Assembly (NCBI RefSeq): GCF_900114155.1
Contig: NZ_FOSC01000004.1
Span: forward strand, 124,001-188,000
Direction of reading: 5' to 3'
Source of the DNA: Marinobacter persicus
GTDB lineage: Bacteria > Pseudomonadota > Gammaproteobacteria > Pseudomonadales > Oleiphilaceae
Length of the DNA: 64,000 nucleotides
Position numbers and translations under genes: made by a program. Shown here one piece after another: positions 1 through 8,135 of this stretch. The notes beneath the pieces were generated by a model. It was not told the DNA's origin and did not search any database. It saw only the letters and a program-made list of their open reading frames with translations. Within the stretch, counting starts at the first letter, position 1; each line of letters begins with the position of its first letter.

Positions 1-816
1 GGCAATGGTGATGGCGGCCATGGGGAACGAATAAGCCCACCAGGACAGGAAAAACTGCAGTTTTACAAACCGTGGCACCTGGGTCAGCAGCATCAGCGTC
101 AGGAACAGGGCGCTGTAATAGAGAATGCGGGCAAAGGCATCCACTTCGCCGTTCAGCTGCAGCCAGGACACAAATCCCACGCCCGGCGGCGCAATCAGGA
201 TGAACAGGGTGGGCAGCAGTTTGCCCGGCAGCGGCTGGTGGAAGAACATCCGGTAGAAAATGATGGTCAGCAGCACCAGCCAGAACACCAGCCCGATACT
301 GAAAAAGAACCAGCCCAGTTCGGCAAAGCCATGCTGCACGCCGGCAATGGGCACCAGAATGTTACCCACGATGGGAATGAACCAGGCCGGATTCATATGG
401 TTGATTTCAAAGTGGGTATGGTGAATCCACGCCGACAGTACGTAGAGCGTGAAAAGCAGATGCAGGCCTGTGCCCGTGGCCCAAACCATAAGCGACAACA
501 GCCTGTGGTGCGGCAGCAAGGCAATGCTGATCAGGATCAGCCCGATGGAAATGGTGGGAAAGAAGTTGAGCTTGATCGGGTGGCTGAACTCAGCCTTGAC
601 CGCACAGGGGTGTCGCACAGCCTTGAGGGTATAAAGCAGTGCCAGGGATAAAAACACCGCGATAGTGACAACCAGGGTCGCGGAGCTGGCCGGTACCGGC
701 AGGCCAAACAGGGTTTCGGCCCGGTGCAGGGCGATGGTCAGTCCGGCCAGCCCCATCACCATGGCAAACCAGGAGATCGGAAAGTGCTGCAAGCGGGAGG
801 TTTCTGCGGGGTTCAT
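1..816 (-). CDS. SLAC1/TehA (TDT) family anion transporter, C-terminus cut by window edge
   Basis: My translation of the minus strand gives an open frame from ATG at 816 (MNPAETSRLQHFPISWFAMV) through 272 codons to base 1, so the C-terminus is missing. It is very hydrophobic with successive membrane helices, and segments such as KAVRHPCAVKAEFSHPIKLN and FFPTIS resemble the tellurite-resistance/dicarboxylate transporter and SLAC1 anion-channel family. That family has about ten helices and moves small anions; the yeast sulfite exporter Ssu1 belongs to it. A GAGG-type ribosome site precedes the ATG. It follows dsrE on the same strand, but a terminator separates them. The substrate cannot be read from sequence. 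The sulfur-type neighbours make sulfite or another sulfur anion plausible, which is inference. Confidence 0.8.
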   Translation of the reverse strand, partial: MNPAETSRLQHFPISWFAMVMGLAGLTIALHRAETLFGLPVPASSATLVVTIAVFLSLALLYTLKAVRHPCAVKAEFSHPIKLNFFPTISIGLILISIALLPHHRLLSLMVWATGTGLHLLFTLYVLSAWIHHTHFEINHMNPAWFIPIVGNILVPIAGVQHGFAELGWFFFSIGLVFWLVLLTIIFYRMFFHQPLPGKLLPTLFILIAPPGVGFVSWLQLNGEVDAFARILYYSALFLTLMLLTQVPRFVKLQFFLSWWAYSFPMAAITIA

Positions 817-845
817 TACACGCCTCAACTGTCAGGAACCGAATG

Positions 846-872
846 AAAAACGCCAGCCCCGAAAGGCTGGCG
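846..872 (-). terminator. Intrinsic terminator after the DsrE-like gene
   Basis: An 8-bp perfect GC-rich stem (CGCCAGCC at 851-858 and GGCTGGCG at 865-872) has a 6-nt loop. Read on the minus strand it is followed by five T residues (846-850). It lies just downstream of the dsrE-like stop codon and upstream of the transporter start, so it should end or attenuate the dsrE transcript. Confidence 0.8.
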
Positions 873-901
873 CGGATACTGCCATTTAATGCGACACCGG
901 T

Positions 902-1366
902 TTAGAAAGTGAAGGTGCGCATCTTGCGGTCGAGCATCTGGCCGGCCATCTCCGGCGGCATGGCAACGCCAACACCGTCAACCAGATCGTTTTTGCTGTA
1001 CTCGCTGTTTGGCAGGTACAGGGCGCAAACCTTAACGCTACCACCGGCTTTCATCAGACCGCGCATCATCTGCCCCGGAGTCACATCTTTCGGGGCCAGG
1101 GCGTCGCCGGAATAGGATTTCAGGGCCAGGTCGCCGGCTGCGTCACACAGCAGTACGTTCACTTTGGCACCCTTCTCCGCCATGGTATTGGACAGCACCA
1201 TGGCCATGCCCTGGGTTTGCAGTGAGTCGCTGGAAAGGATCACCAGTACCTCGTCCACCTGGTTGCCTTTGTCGGCTTTCTTTTCCTTGTGGTTGTCGGC
1301 CATGGCGTGCATGGGGGCAAGTGCAACCACCAGTGCCAGCGCGAACAGTTTCATGCTTTTGATCAT
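902..1366 (-). CDS. Periplasmic DsrE-family protein
   Basis: 154 aa. An N-terminal signal peptide (MIKSMKLFALALVVALAPMH then AMA, residues 1-23) is followed by a lysine-rich stretch and a DsrE/DsrF-like alpha/beta domain from about residue 38 (VDEVLVILSSDSLQTQGMAM, VNVLLCDAAG, GSVKVCALYLPNSEY). Cytoplasmic DsrE proteins relay sulfur on cysteines. This one is predicted to be exported and keeps Cys in VLLCDAAG and KVCALY, positions where family members often have functional or buried Cys. AGGAG lies 9 nt before the ATG. It is divergent from the octaheme cytochrome operon with a shared 212-bp region. A sulfur-carrier or redox role in the periplasm is inferred from family and context. Confidence 0.8.
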   Translation of the reverse strand: MIKSMKLFALALVVALAPMHAMADNHKEKKADKGNQVDEVLVILSSDSLQTQGMAMVLSNTMAEKGAKVNVLLCDAAGDLALKSYSGDALAPKDVTPGQMMRGLMKAGGSVKVCALYLPNSEYSKNDLVDGVGVAMPPEMAGQMLDRKMRTFTF

Positions 1367-1520
1367 AACGTCTTACTCCTGCCTTGGGTTTGTTCTGACG
1401 GTTTTCAGATTAGGGAGCGTGGGGTGAAAGTTCAGTGACTAAGTCACTCTTGAGGCTGGGGAAGCAGGTAGTAAGGGTGTGACAGAAGGTCGCAGGTGCC
1501 AAAGTCTTAATGACAACGTT

Positions 1521-1554
1521 TTGTAAGCTACACTTGGAATAAGCATATTCCAAG
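1521..1554 (+). promoter_or_regulatory. Palindromic candidate operator over a possible promoter of the octaheme cytochrome operon
   Basis: CTTGGAATA (1533-1541) and TATTCCAAG (1546-1554) form a perfect 9-bp inverted repeat with a 4-nt centre, 25 bp before the octaheme cytochrome ATG. A weak sigma70-like pair, TTGTAA (1521-1526) and CATATT (1544-1549) with a 17-bp spacer, overlaps it. A dimeric repressor bound here could block this promoter. The regulator is unknown: ArsR-type sulfur sensors use AT-rich palindromes of similar size, but the match is only general. Confidence 0.45.
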
Positions 1555-1578
1555 TATTTGCGAAGGTTGGTGAGGGCC

Positions 1579-3168
1579 ATGGATAAACGAGCTGCAATAA
1601 CCTTTGTATGTGGTTTGCTGCTGATGGGCTTTTCAGGCCTGGTGTCAGCGGCGGCAGACCGTTCCCCGCCAACTGCGGACCATAGTAAATTCAAGGCCCT
1701 GCAGGGGCCGTTCGAGCGCGCTGAAGATGTCACAGCGGCTTGTCTGGAGTGCCACACGGAGGCGGGTGAGCAGGTGCGGGGTACCACTCACTGGACCTGG
1801 TTGTACGAGCATGAGGAAACCGGCCAGACCCTGGGCAAGAGTAAGGTGATCAACAGTTTCTGTGGCATGACCGTCACTAACGAGCCCCGTTGTACCTCCT
1901 GCCACGTGGGCTATGGCTGGGAAGACATGAACGAGCCGCCGCCCGAGGCGGACAACGCGGTGGACTGTCTGGTGTGCCACGACACCACCGGCGAGTACTG
2001 GAAGTTTCCTACCCTGGCCGGCCACCCCACTTACGAACCCCGGGAATGGCCGAAAGGCAGTGGCAAGATGGTACAGCCACCGGATCTGGCCAACATTGCC
2101 CAGAATGTCGGCGCCAGTGACCGGCAAAACTGCGGCAGTTGCCACTTCTACGGTGGTGGCGCCGACGGAGTGAAGCATGGCGACCTGGACTCATCTTTGG
2201 TGGACCCGCCCAAGCATGTGGATGTTCATATGTCACCGGAGGGCCTGGATTTCGCCTGTTCCGATTGCCACACCACCTCGGGACACGAAGTGACCGGTAG
2301 CCGGTATCAGGTCAACGCCCGTGACGAGCTGGGTATTGATGTGCCGGGCCATACTGATCTGAGCCGCGCCAGCTGCGAATCCTGCCATGGCATGGAGCCC
2401 CACGAAGAAACCAAGATTAACGACCACGTGGACAAGCTCGCGTGCCAGAGCTGCCATATTCCGGCGTTCGCCCGGGGTGGCGTGGCGACCAAAACCTGGT
2501 GGGACTGGTCCACCGCCGGCCGGCTGGATGAAGACGGCAATCCGATCAAGGAACTGGATGAAAACGGTGACCCCAGCTACCTGAGCGAGAAAGGGGATTT
2601 CCGCCACGGCGAGAACGTGGTGCCCGAGTACGCCTGGTTTAACGGCACCGTGGAATACACCCTGGCCGGCGAGCCGCTGGATATCGACAATCCGCCGGTG
2701 CCCATCAATGACATTCAGGGCAGTGCGGACGATCCGGACTCACGCATCTGGCCGTTCAAGATCATGCGCGGCAAGCAGCCGTTTGATACCGAACTGCAAA
2801 CCCTGCTGGCCACCCACGTGTTCGGTGCCGATGACACCTCCCTATGGAGCAACTTCAGCTGGGAGAAAGCCCTGCAGGCGGCCAGTGATCTGTCCGGCCG
2901 GCCCTACAGTGGCGAGTTCAGCTTCATAGAAACCACCATGCACTGGCCGATTACCCACATGGTGGCTCCAGCGGATGACGCGGTGCGCTGCGGCTCCTGC
3001 CACCAGTCTGACAGTCGGCTGGCGGGCATTGGCGGTATCTACATGCCGGGCCACGACCGCAATGTCTGGCTTGACCGGATTGGTTGGTTCCTGGTGGCGG
3101 CCACGCTGTTTGCCGTCTTGCTGCACGCCATCGCCCGGGTGATCTTTCGTGGGAGGAGCGCAAAATGA
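1579..3168 (+). CDS. otr: Octaheme c-type cytochrome, tetrathionate reductase (OTR) family, with C-terminal membrane anchor
   Basis: 529 aa from ATG 1579, chosen over an upstream TTG because GTGAGG lies just before it. Signal peptide at residues 1-25. Eight CXXCH heme motifs lie at about 55 (CLECH), 105 (CTSCH), 130 (CLVCH), 185 (CGSCH), 227 (CSDCH), 266 (CESCH), 289 (CQSCH) and 471 (CGSCH); the wide gap before the last is typical of the OTR family. OTR proteins reduce tetrathionate and also nitrite and hydroxylamine in vitro. A hydrophobic helix at about 501-522 followed by basic residues suggests a C-terminal membrane anchor, whereas the Shewanella enzyme is soluble. Its stop overlaps the start of the cytochrome b gene (ATGA), so the two form one operon and probably one quinol-linked complex. 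Confidence 0.9.
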   Translation: MDKRAAITFVCGLLLMGFSGLVSAAADRSPPTADHSKFKALQGPFERAEDVTAACLECHTEAGEQVRGTTHWTWLYEHEETGQTLGKSKVINSFCGMTVTNEPRCTSCHVGYGWEDMNEPPPEADNAVDCLVCHDTTGEYWKFPTLAGHPTYEPREWPKGSGKMVQPPDLANIAQNVGASDRQNCGSCHFYGGGADGVKHGDLDSSLVDPPKHVDVHMSPEGLDFACSDCHTTSGHEVTGSRYQVNARDELGIDVPGHTDLSRASCESCHGMEPHEETKINDHVDKLACQSCHIPAFARGGVATKTWWDWSTAGRLDEDGNPIKELDENGDPSYLSEKGDFRHGENVVPEYAWFNGTVEYTLAGEPLDIDNPPVPINDIQGSADDPDSRIWPFKIMRGKQPFDTELQTLLATHVFGADDTSLWSNFSWEKALQAASDLSGRPYSGEFSFIETTMHWPITHMVAPADDAVRCGSCHQSDSRLAGIGGIYMPGHDRNVWLDRIGWFLVAATLFAVLLHAIARVIFRGRSAK

Positions 3169-3764
3169 GCCGTGAAATGATTTTCAAACGTTTCGAGCGC
3201 TTCTGGCACTGGACTCAGGCTCTGCTGATCTTCGTGCTGCTGTTCACCGGTTTCAATATTCACGGCACGCTGGATTCGTTGAAATTCAGTACCGCCGTGC
3301 AGGTGCACACGCTGGCGGCCTGGGCGCTGATCGTGTTGTGGGTGTTTGCCATTTTCTGGCACTTCACCACCGGCGAGTGGCGACAGTACATTCCCACCCG
3401 AAATGGCCTGTTTGCCGTCATTCATTATTACCTGATCGGCACGTTTACCGGCGCCGAGCACCCCTACAAGAAAACCACCAAGGCCAAGCACAATCCTTTG
3501 CAACGCCTGGCTTACCTGTTTTTCAAACTGGGTATTACGCCGGTGATCTGGGTCTCCGGGCTGTTGTACCTGTTCTACAACGACTGGCCGGAAACCGTCG
3601 CTGGCGCCATGGAGCTGGAAACCGTGGCCCTGGTGCATACGGGGGCGGCCTTCGCGATGATGGTGTTCATTATTGGTCACGTCTATATGGTCACCATGGG
3701 CAAGACCCTGACCAGTCACATCAAACCGATGATCACCGGCTACGAAAACCCCGACGACCACTGA
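3165..3764 (+). CDS. Membrane cytochrome b (b561/Ni-hydrogenase cytochrome b type)
   Basis: 199 aa. The ATG overlaps the octaheme cytochrome stop by four bases, with GGGAGGAG upstream. Four membrane helices are visible (about residues 17-37, 50-68, 118-138, 155-177). Histidines in FERFWHWTQA, QVHTLAAW, ALVHTGAAF and IIGHVYM are candidate ligands for two b hemes. The family passes electrons between quinol and periplasmic redox proteins. Its partner here should be the preceding octaheme cytochrome, giving a two-gene quinol:OTR electron route (inference from operon structure). Confidence 0.88.
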   Translation: MSREMIFKRFERFWHWTQALLIFVLLFTGFNIHGTLDSLKFSTAVQVHTLAAWALIVLWVFAIFWHFTTGEWRQYIPTRNGLFAVIHYYLIGTFTGAEHPYKKTTKAKHNPLQRLAYLFFKLGITPVIWVSGLLYLFYNDWPETVAGAMELETVALVHTGAAFAMMVFIIGHVYMVTMGKTLTSHIKPMITGYENPDDH

Positions 3765-3824
3765 AAAGTCTCCTTTGCGCATGACCAGAATCTGAAGTTG
3801 GTCCGGACAGACAGCTGAGGATTG

Positions 3825-3858
3825 AAAAAACGCCTCCGGTTTCCCGGGGGCGTTTTTG
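3825..3858 (+). terminator. Intrinsic terminator after the cytochrome b gene
   Basis: A run of A, the stem halves ACGCCTCCGG and CCGGGGGCGT (imperfect) around TTTC, and then TTTTT form a typical rho-independent terminator 60 bp after the cytochrome b stop. The flanking A and T runs would allow it to work in both directions, but only the plus-strand gene needs it. Confidence 0.8.
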
Positions 3859-3972
3859 TGTCTGGAACAAATAAATTGTATGAGTCGATACGTAAGTGTC
3901 GGTGATTCCGGGGAATTGCTGCTATTGTAAACTTATTGAACACATTTTTTTCACGAGGCCGGGAACCTCTTA

Positions 3973-6900
3973 ATGGCGGATTCAGACTCCAGGTTTGTTG
4001 AACAGCCGGGCAAAACACTCAAGCCGGTGGCGGTGTACCTGTTGGTGATGCTGGTGCTGGTGGCTTCTGCGGCCACTGTGGCCGTACAGACCTACCGGCA
4101 TAACAAGGACGCCGCCGCCAGCCGCTCCAACGCCCGGGCGGATCTGGCCGCCGAATTTGTCGCTACCGCGTTCATGTCCTCACGTTCCGGTTTGCAGACG
4201 GTGGCAGGTTTTGTCGAGCCCATGGTTGCCCAGGCCGGGGTGTTGCCCGATACCGGGCTGGAAAGCCTGGAACGCCTGCTGGACGAGAAGCGTCAGCAGT
4301 TGAATTATGTCGATGCCCTGTTCATTACCGATACCTCGGGTAATCTGCTGTACGATTCGGAAGAGTCCGGTGCGCAGAAGCTGGCGAGCTGGGATTTTCT
4401 GCGCGCGCAGCTGGCCAGCAGCGACCGCGACGGTGTGATTACCCCACTACACCCGAACCCGAAAACGGGGCAACTGGCGATCTGGAATGCCCGGCCCCTG
4501 CGTTCCCCTTCCGAAGAACTGGCCGGCTATCTGGTGGCCCGCCACACTCCCGCCATGCTGGCTGATTCACTGGCACGTTTGTCCATGTCCGAAGGCCAGA
4601 GCATCGCCATTCTGGATACGACCATGACTCTGGTCGGCCGCTTGCCGGCCGATGGTGATCTGGTGCACACCGGCATCCGGGTAAAAGAGCCCCATACCCG
4701 GGACTTCATCGACAGTGGCCAGGACTCTGCCCAGGCGATCACAGCCTCACCGGTGGATGGTACACAACGTCTTTACACGTTCCAGCGGGTGAAGGATACG
4801 CCCTATCTGGTGATTGTCGGTGAGGAAGTGGCGGTTATTGTCCGTGACTGGTGGCAGAATCTGTGGATCAGCGTTGTGGCTTTTGTTGTTGTGGCGGTGG
4901 TTGGCTGGTTGTCGGTACGCCAGTTCCAGCGGCGGGCAAAGGCCGAACAGGCGCTGCTGGCGGAGAACCATGAACGGTTGGAGCTGCAGCGCTCGGCCCA
5001 GGCCAGCGAGGCGCGTTTGCGGGCGCTGATTCGTTCGATTCCCGACCTGATTTTTGTGTTCGACGAACAGGGGCGTTTTGTTTTTGTGCACGCCTCTGAC
5101 GAAGATCAGCTCATCAAACCGGCTGAAGACATGTTGGGCGAGCATTATCGTGACCTTCTGCCGCCAGAGTTGTCCGGCCGTTTGGCCAGTGTGACCGAGC
5201 AGGTCGGGGTGACAGGGCAGCCGGCGGATCTTGAATACCAACTGGTCTTTGACGGCGAGGTGCGGGAATTCAGTGCCAAAATCACCGTGCTGACGGACAA
5301 GGAGAACCGCAACACCGGCTTCCTTGCCGTGGTGCGGGATGTTACCCAGAGCAAAATCCAGGAAGCCGAACTGCGTATTGCCTCAACCGCTTTTGAAACC
5401 CACCTGGGCATTATCATCACCGACGATCAGGGACTGATTCTGCGGGCCAATCGGGCTTTCACTCGCATTACCGGTTATGAAGAGCATGAGGTGGTGGGTA
5501 AAACCCCGGCGGTATTGCAATCCGGGTTGCAGGATCGCTCTTTCTACCAGAATTTCTGGGCCAGGGTGAAAGAGCTGGGTTCCTGGGAAGGCGAGATCTG
5601 GAACCGCAAGAAAAACGGCGAGGTATACGCCGAGTGGCTGACGGTAACCGCCATCCGTAGCGAATCCGGCGCGATTCTCAATTACGTGGGCACTTTCCAC
5701 GACATTACCAAGCGAAAGGAAGCGGAACGTGAAGCCCATCGCCTGGCCTTTTACGATTCCCTCACCGGTCTTGCCAATCGCGTGTTGCTGGAGGACCGGA
5801 TAACCGAGGTTGCCCGGAGCAATGCCAGGAGTGGCGGATTTGCCGCCCTGTTGGAGGTGGAACTTGATCATTTCCGTGCTGTGAATGATAGCCGGGGCTA
5901 CGACGTGGGTGACCAGGTGTTGAAAAGCGTGGCCGAGAGGATATCCGGGCTGGTGCGCAGCAACGACACATTGGCCCGAATCGGTGGCGATGAGTTTGGT
6001 TTGCTGCTTCTGGAGTTAGGTGAATCTGAACAGGCAGCGGCCCGGACTGCGGAACGCATGGCTGAAAAGATTCAGACAGCATTGCAGCAGCCCTTTGAAA
6101 TGGCGGGAAGTGTTGTCCGGTTGGCCTCGAGTATCGGGATTGTCCTTATCGGCAACCGGCAAATCCCGGGCGACGAGCAACTCCAGCGGGCTGAGCAGGC
6201 CACTCAGCAGGCCAAGCAACAGGCCCGGCAAAATGGCGGCAGACCCATTGCTTTCTTCGACCCTGAAATTCAGGCCCGGGCGGTGGAAAACATTTTGCTG
6301 GAAGATGAGCTACGCAGCGCCCTGGACGCCGAGCAGTTTCAGCTTTATTTCCAGCCGCAGATAAGTCATCCGGACAAGGTTCAGGGATATGAGGTGCTAC
6401 TGCGCTGGCAGCATCCGGACAAGGGCATGGTGTCGCCGGGCGTGTTTATACCCCTGGCCGAGCAGAGCCGCCTGATTATCCCCATTGGCGAATGGGTGTT
6501 GCAGCAGGCCTGCGAGCAGCTGGCACGCTGGCAGGCCAACCCTGACAGAAAGGATCTGTACCTGGCGGTGAATGTCAGCGTTTATCAGTTCCAGCATGCC
6601 GGCTTCCCGGACCAGGTGGCCCGGATTCTGGATGAGACCGGTGCACCACCGCACCTGCTGGAGCTGGAAGTAACCGAAAGCTTGCTGATGGATGACCCGG
6701 ACCGTGTCACCGAGATCATGAACCGGCTGCGTGATTTGGGTATCCGTTTCTCGCTGGATGACTTCGGTACCGGGTATTCCTCGCTCAGCTATCTCAAGCG
6801 CCTGCCGCTGGATCAGATCAAGATTGACCAGTCCTTCACCCGGGATCTGGGCGAGAATAGCACCAGTGGTGCGATTGTCGACTCCATCATCGGTCTGTCC

Positions 6901-7035
6901 AATGGCCTGAAGCTGCAGGTCATTGCCGAAGGGGTGGAAACCGAAGAGCAGAGGGACTGGTTGGTGGAACACGGCTGCCGGCATTTCCAGGGTTACCTGT
7001 TTGCCAGGCCGGGACCACTGCCAGCCGACAGCTGA
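3973..7035 (+). CDS. Membrane PAS-PAS-GGDEF-EAL c-di-GMP signalling protein
   Basis: 1020 aa. A membrane helix at about 17-38, a periplasmic sensor segment to about 290, a second helix at about 292-312, two PAS domains (about 345-460 and 470-585), then GGDEF (about 590-755) and EAL (about 770-1018). The cyclase signature GGDEF is intact (RIGGDEFGLLLLE). The phosphodiesterase signature is EVL (GYEVLLRW), a conservative change; the other metal and catalytic residues are present (NVS, EVTES, DDFGTG, KID, AEGVE). Both activities may therefore exist; in such fusions usually one dominates. It would tune c-di-GMP in response to a periplasmic signal. It is monocistronic, followed by a convergent ABC operon. 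Confidence 0.92.
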   Translation: MADSDSRFVEQPGKTLKPVAVYLLVMLVLVASAATVAVQTYRHNKDAAASRSNARADLAAEFVATAFMSSRSGLQTVAGFVEPMVAQAGVLPDTGLESLERLLDEKRQQLNYVDALFITDTSGNLLYDSEESGAQKLASWDFLRAQLASSDRDGVITPLHPNPKTGQLAIWNARPLRSPSEELAGYLVARHTPAMLADSLARLSMSEGQSIAILDTTMTLVGRLPADGDLVHTGIRVKEPHTRDFIDSGQDSAQAITASPVDGTQRLYTFQRVKDTPYLVIVGEEVAVIVRDWWQNLWISVVAFVVVAVVGWLSVRQFQRRAKAEQALLAENHERLELQRSAQASEARLRALIRSIPDLIFVFDEQGRFVFVHASDEDQLIKPAEDMLGEHYRDLLPPELSGRLASVTEQVGVTGQPADLEYQLVFDGEVREFSAKITVLTDKENRNTGFLAVVRDVTQSKIQEAELRIASTAFETHLGIIITDDQGLILRANRAFTRITGYEEHEVVGKTPAVLQSGLQDRSFYQNFWARVKELGSWEGEIWNRKKNGEVYAEWLTVTAIRSESGAILNYVGTFHDITKRKEAEREAHRLAFYDSLTGLANRVLLEDRITEVARSNARSGGFAALLEVELDHFRAVNDSRGYDVGDQVLKSVAERISGLVRSNDTLARIGGDEFGLLLLELGESEQAAARTAERMAEKIQTALQQPFEMAGSVVRLASSIGIVLIGNRQIPGDEQLQRAEQATQQAKQQARQNGGRPIAFFDPEIQARAVENILLEDELRSALDAEQFQLYFQPQISHPDKVQGYEVLLRWQHPDKGMVSPGVFIPLAEQSRLIIPIGEWVLQQACEQLARWQANPDRKDLYLAVNVSVYQFQHAGFPDQVARILDETGAPPHLLELEVTESLLMDDPDRVTEIMNRLRDLGIRFSLDDFGTGYSSLSYLKRLPLDQIKIDQSFTRDLGENSTSGAIVDSIIGLSNGLKLQVIAEGVETEEQRDWLVEHGCRHFQGYLFARPGPLPADS

Positions 7036-7066
7036 AACAGCACTTGTCGGCCGGCGCGCAGACCGT

Positions 7067-8125
7067 TCAGGCGGCCGTTTTGCCGCGACTCTCTGAAGCG
7101 TCGGTTGGCACCAGTGCGCGGGCCAGGTCTTTCATGTGCAGGGTGCCCACCTGCTCGTCACCGCGCATGACCCTGAAGTTGAGTGTCATATCTCCACCGG
7201 ACTTTCGCAGCACGTCTTCAAGATTGTCTTTCTCGGAGATGTCGCCGGCGTAGTCGGTTTCCTCGGGGTCCGGCTTAGTCATCATCGAGCGTACCCTTAG
7301 CACCCGTGCCCGGTTGATGTCGCTGATGAAGTCGACAATGTAAGGGTCGCCCGGGTTGAGCAGGATATCCTGCGGATCGCCCTGCTGAACCACTTCGCCT
7401 TCCTTGAGAATGACCAGGTGATCGGCCAGCTTCAGGGCTTCGTCCAGGTCGTGGGTGATGAACACGATGGTTTTCTTCAGTTCTTCCTGCAGTTCCAGCA
7501 GCAGGTCCTGCATGTCGGAACGGATCAGGGGATCCAGGGCGGAGAAGGCCTCGTCCATCAGCATGATCTGGGCGTCGGATACCAGCGCCCGGGCAATGCC
7601 CACCCTTTGCTGCATGCCGCCGGACAGCTGATGAGGGTACTGCTGTTCGTTGCCTTCCAGGCCGACCCGGGCCAGCCATTTTCTGGCCTCCCCTTCGAAA
7701 TCCTCGGTGGTGTAGCCGCGAATGTCTTTTGCCATGCCGGCATTTTCCAGCACGGTTTTGTGGGGCAGCAGGGCAAATTTCTGGAACACCATGGACATCC
7801 GTTCTCGCCGTAATTGGCGAAGCTGTTCCTCGGTGTAAGTCATGATGTCATCACCATCCACCTGGACCTCGCCGGCGGTGGGGTCGATCAGCCGATTGAG
7901 ATGGCGGATCAGGGTGGATTTGCCCGATCCAGACAGGCCCATGATGACGGTAATTTCACCCTCATGAATATCCACGTTGATGTCGCGCAGACCCAGCACG
8001 TGGTTATGCTGCTCGAGCATTTCGGCCTTGTGCATGCCCTGGCGTGCGTACTCCAGTACGACATCGGGTGTCGGGCCGAAGATCTTGTACAGGTTCTTGA
8101 TGGAAATCTTGACGTTGCGTGTCAT
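7067..8125 (-). CDS. proV: Betaine/choline-type ABC transporter ATP-binding protein
   Basis: 352 aa from ATG 8125 (MTRNVKISIKNLYKIFG). GAGGTAAGG precedes this ATG, so it is preferred to the upstream in-frame ATG 8167. Walker A GLSGSGKST, signature LSGGMQQRV, Walker B IMLMDEAFSALDP and the H-loop THDLDEAL mark an active ATPase of the ProV/OpuAA/ChoV group. The C-terminal tail after residue 290 is a short, degenerate CBS-like region, shorter than in E. coli ProV (400 aa). It is the last gene of the binding protein-permease-ATPase operon, 10 bp after the permease. It energises uptake of a quaternary amine such as glycine betaine or choline. Confidence 0.9.
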   Translation of the reverse strand: MTRNVKISIKNLYKIFGPTPDVVLEYARQGMHKAEMLEQHNHVLGLRDINVDIHEGEITVIMGLSGSGKSTLIRHLNRLIDPTAGEVQVDGDDIMTYTEEQLRQLRRERMSMVFQKFALLPHKTVLENAGMAKDIRGYTTEDFEGEARKWLARVGLEGNEQQYPHQLSGGMQQRVGIARALVSDAQIMLMDEAFSALDPLIRSDMQDLLLELQEELKKTIVFITHDLDEALKLADHLVILKEGEVVQQGDPQDILLNPGDPYIVDFISDINRARVLRVRSMMTKPDPEETDYAGDISEKDNLEDVLRKSGGDMTLNFRVMRGDEQVGTLHMKDLARALVPTDASESRGKTAA

Positions 8126-8135
8126 GTGCCTTACC

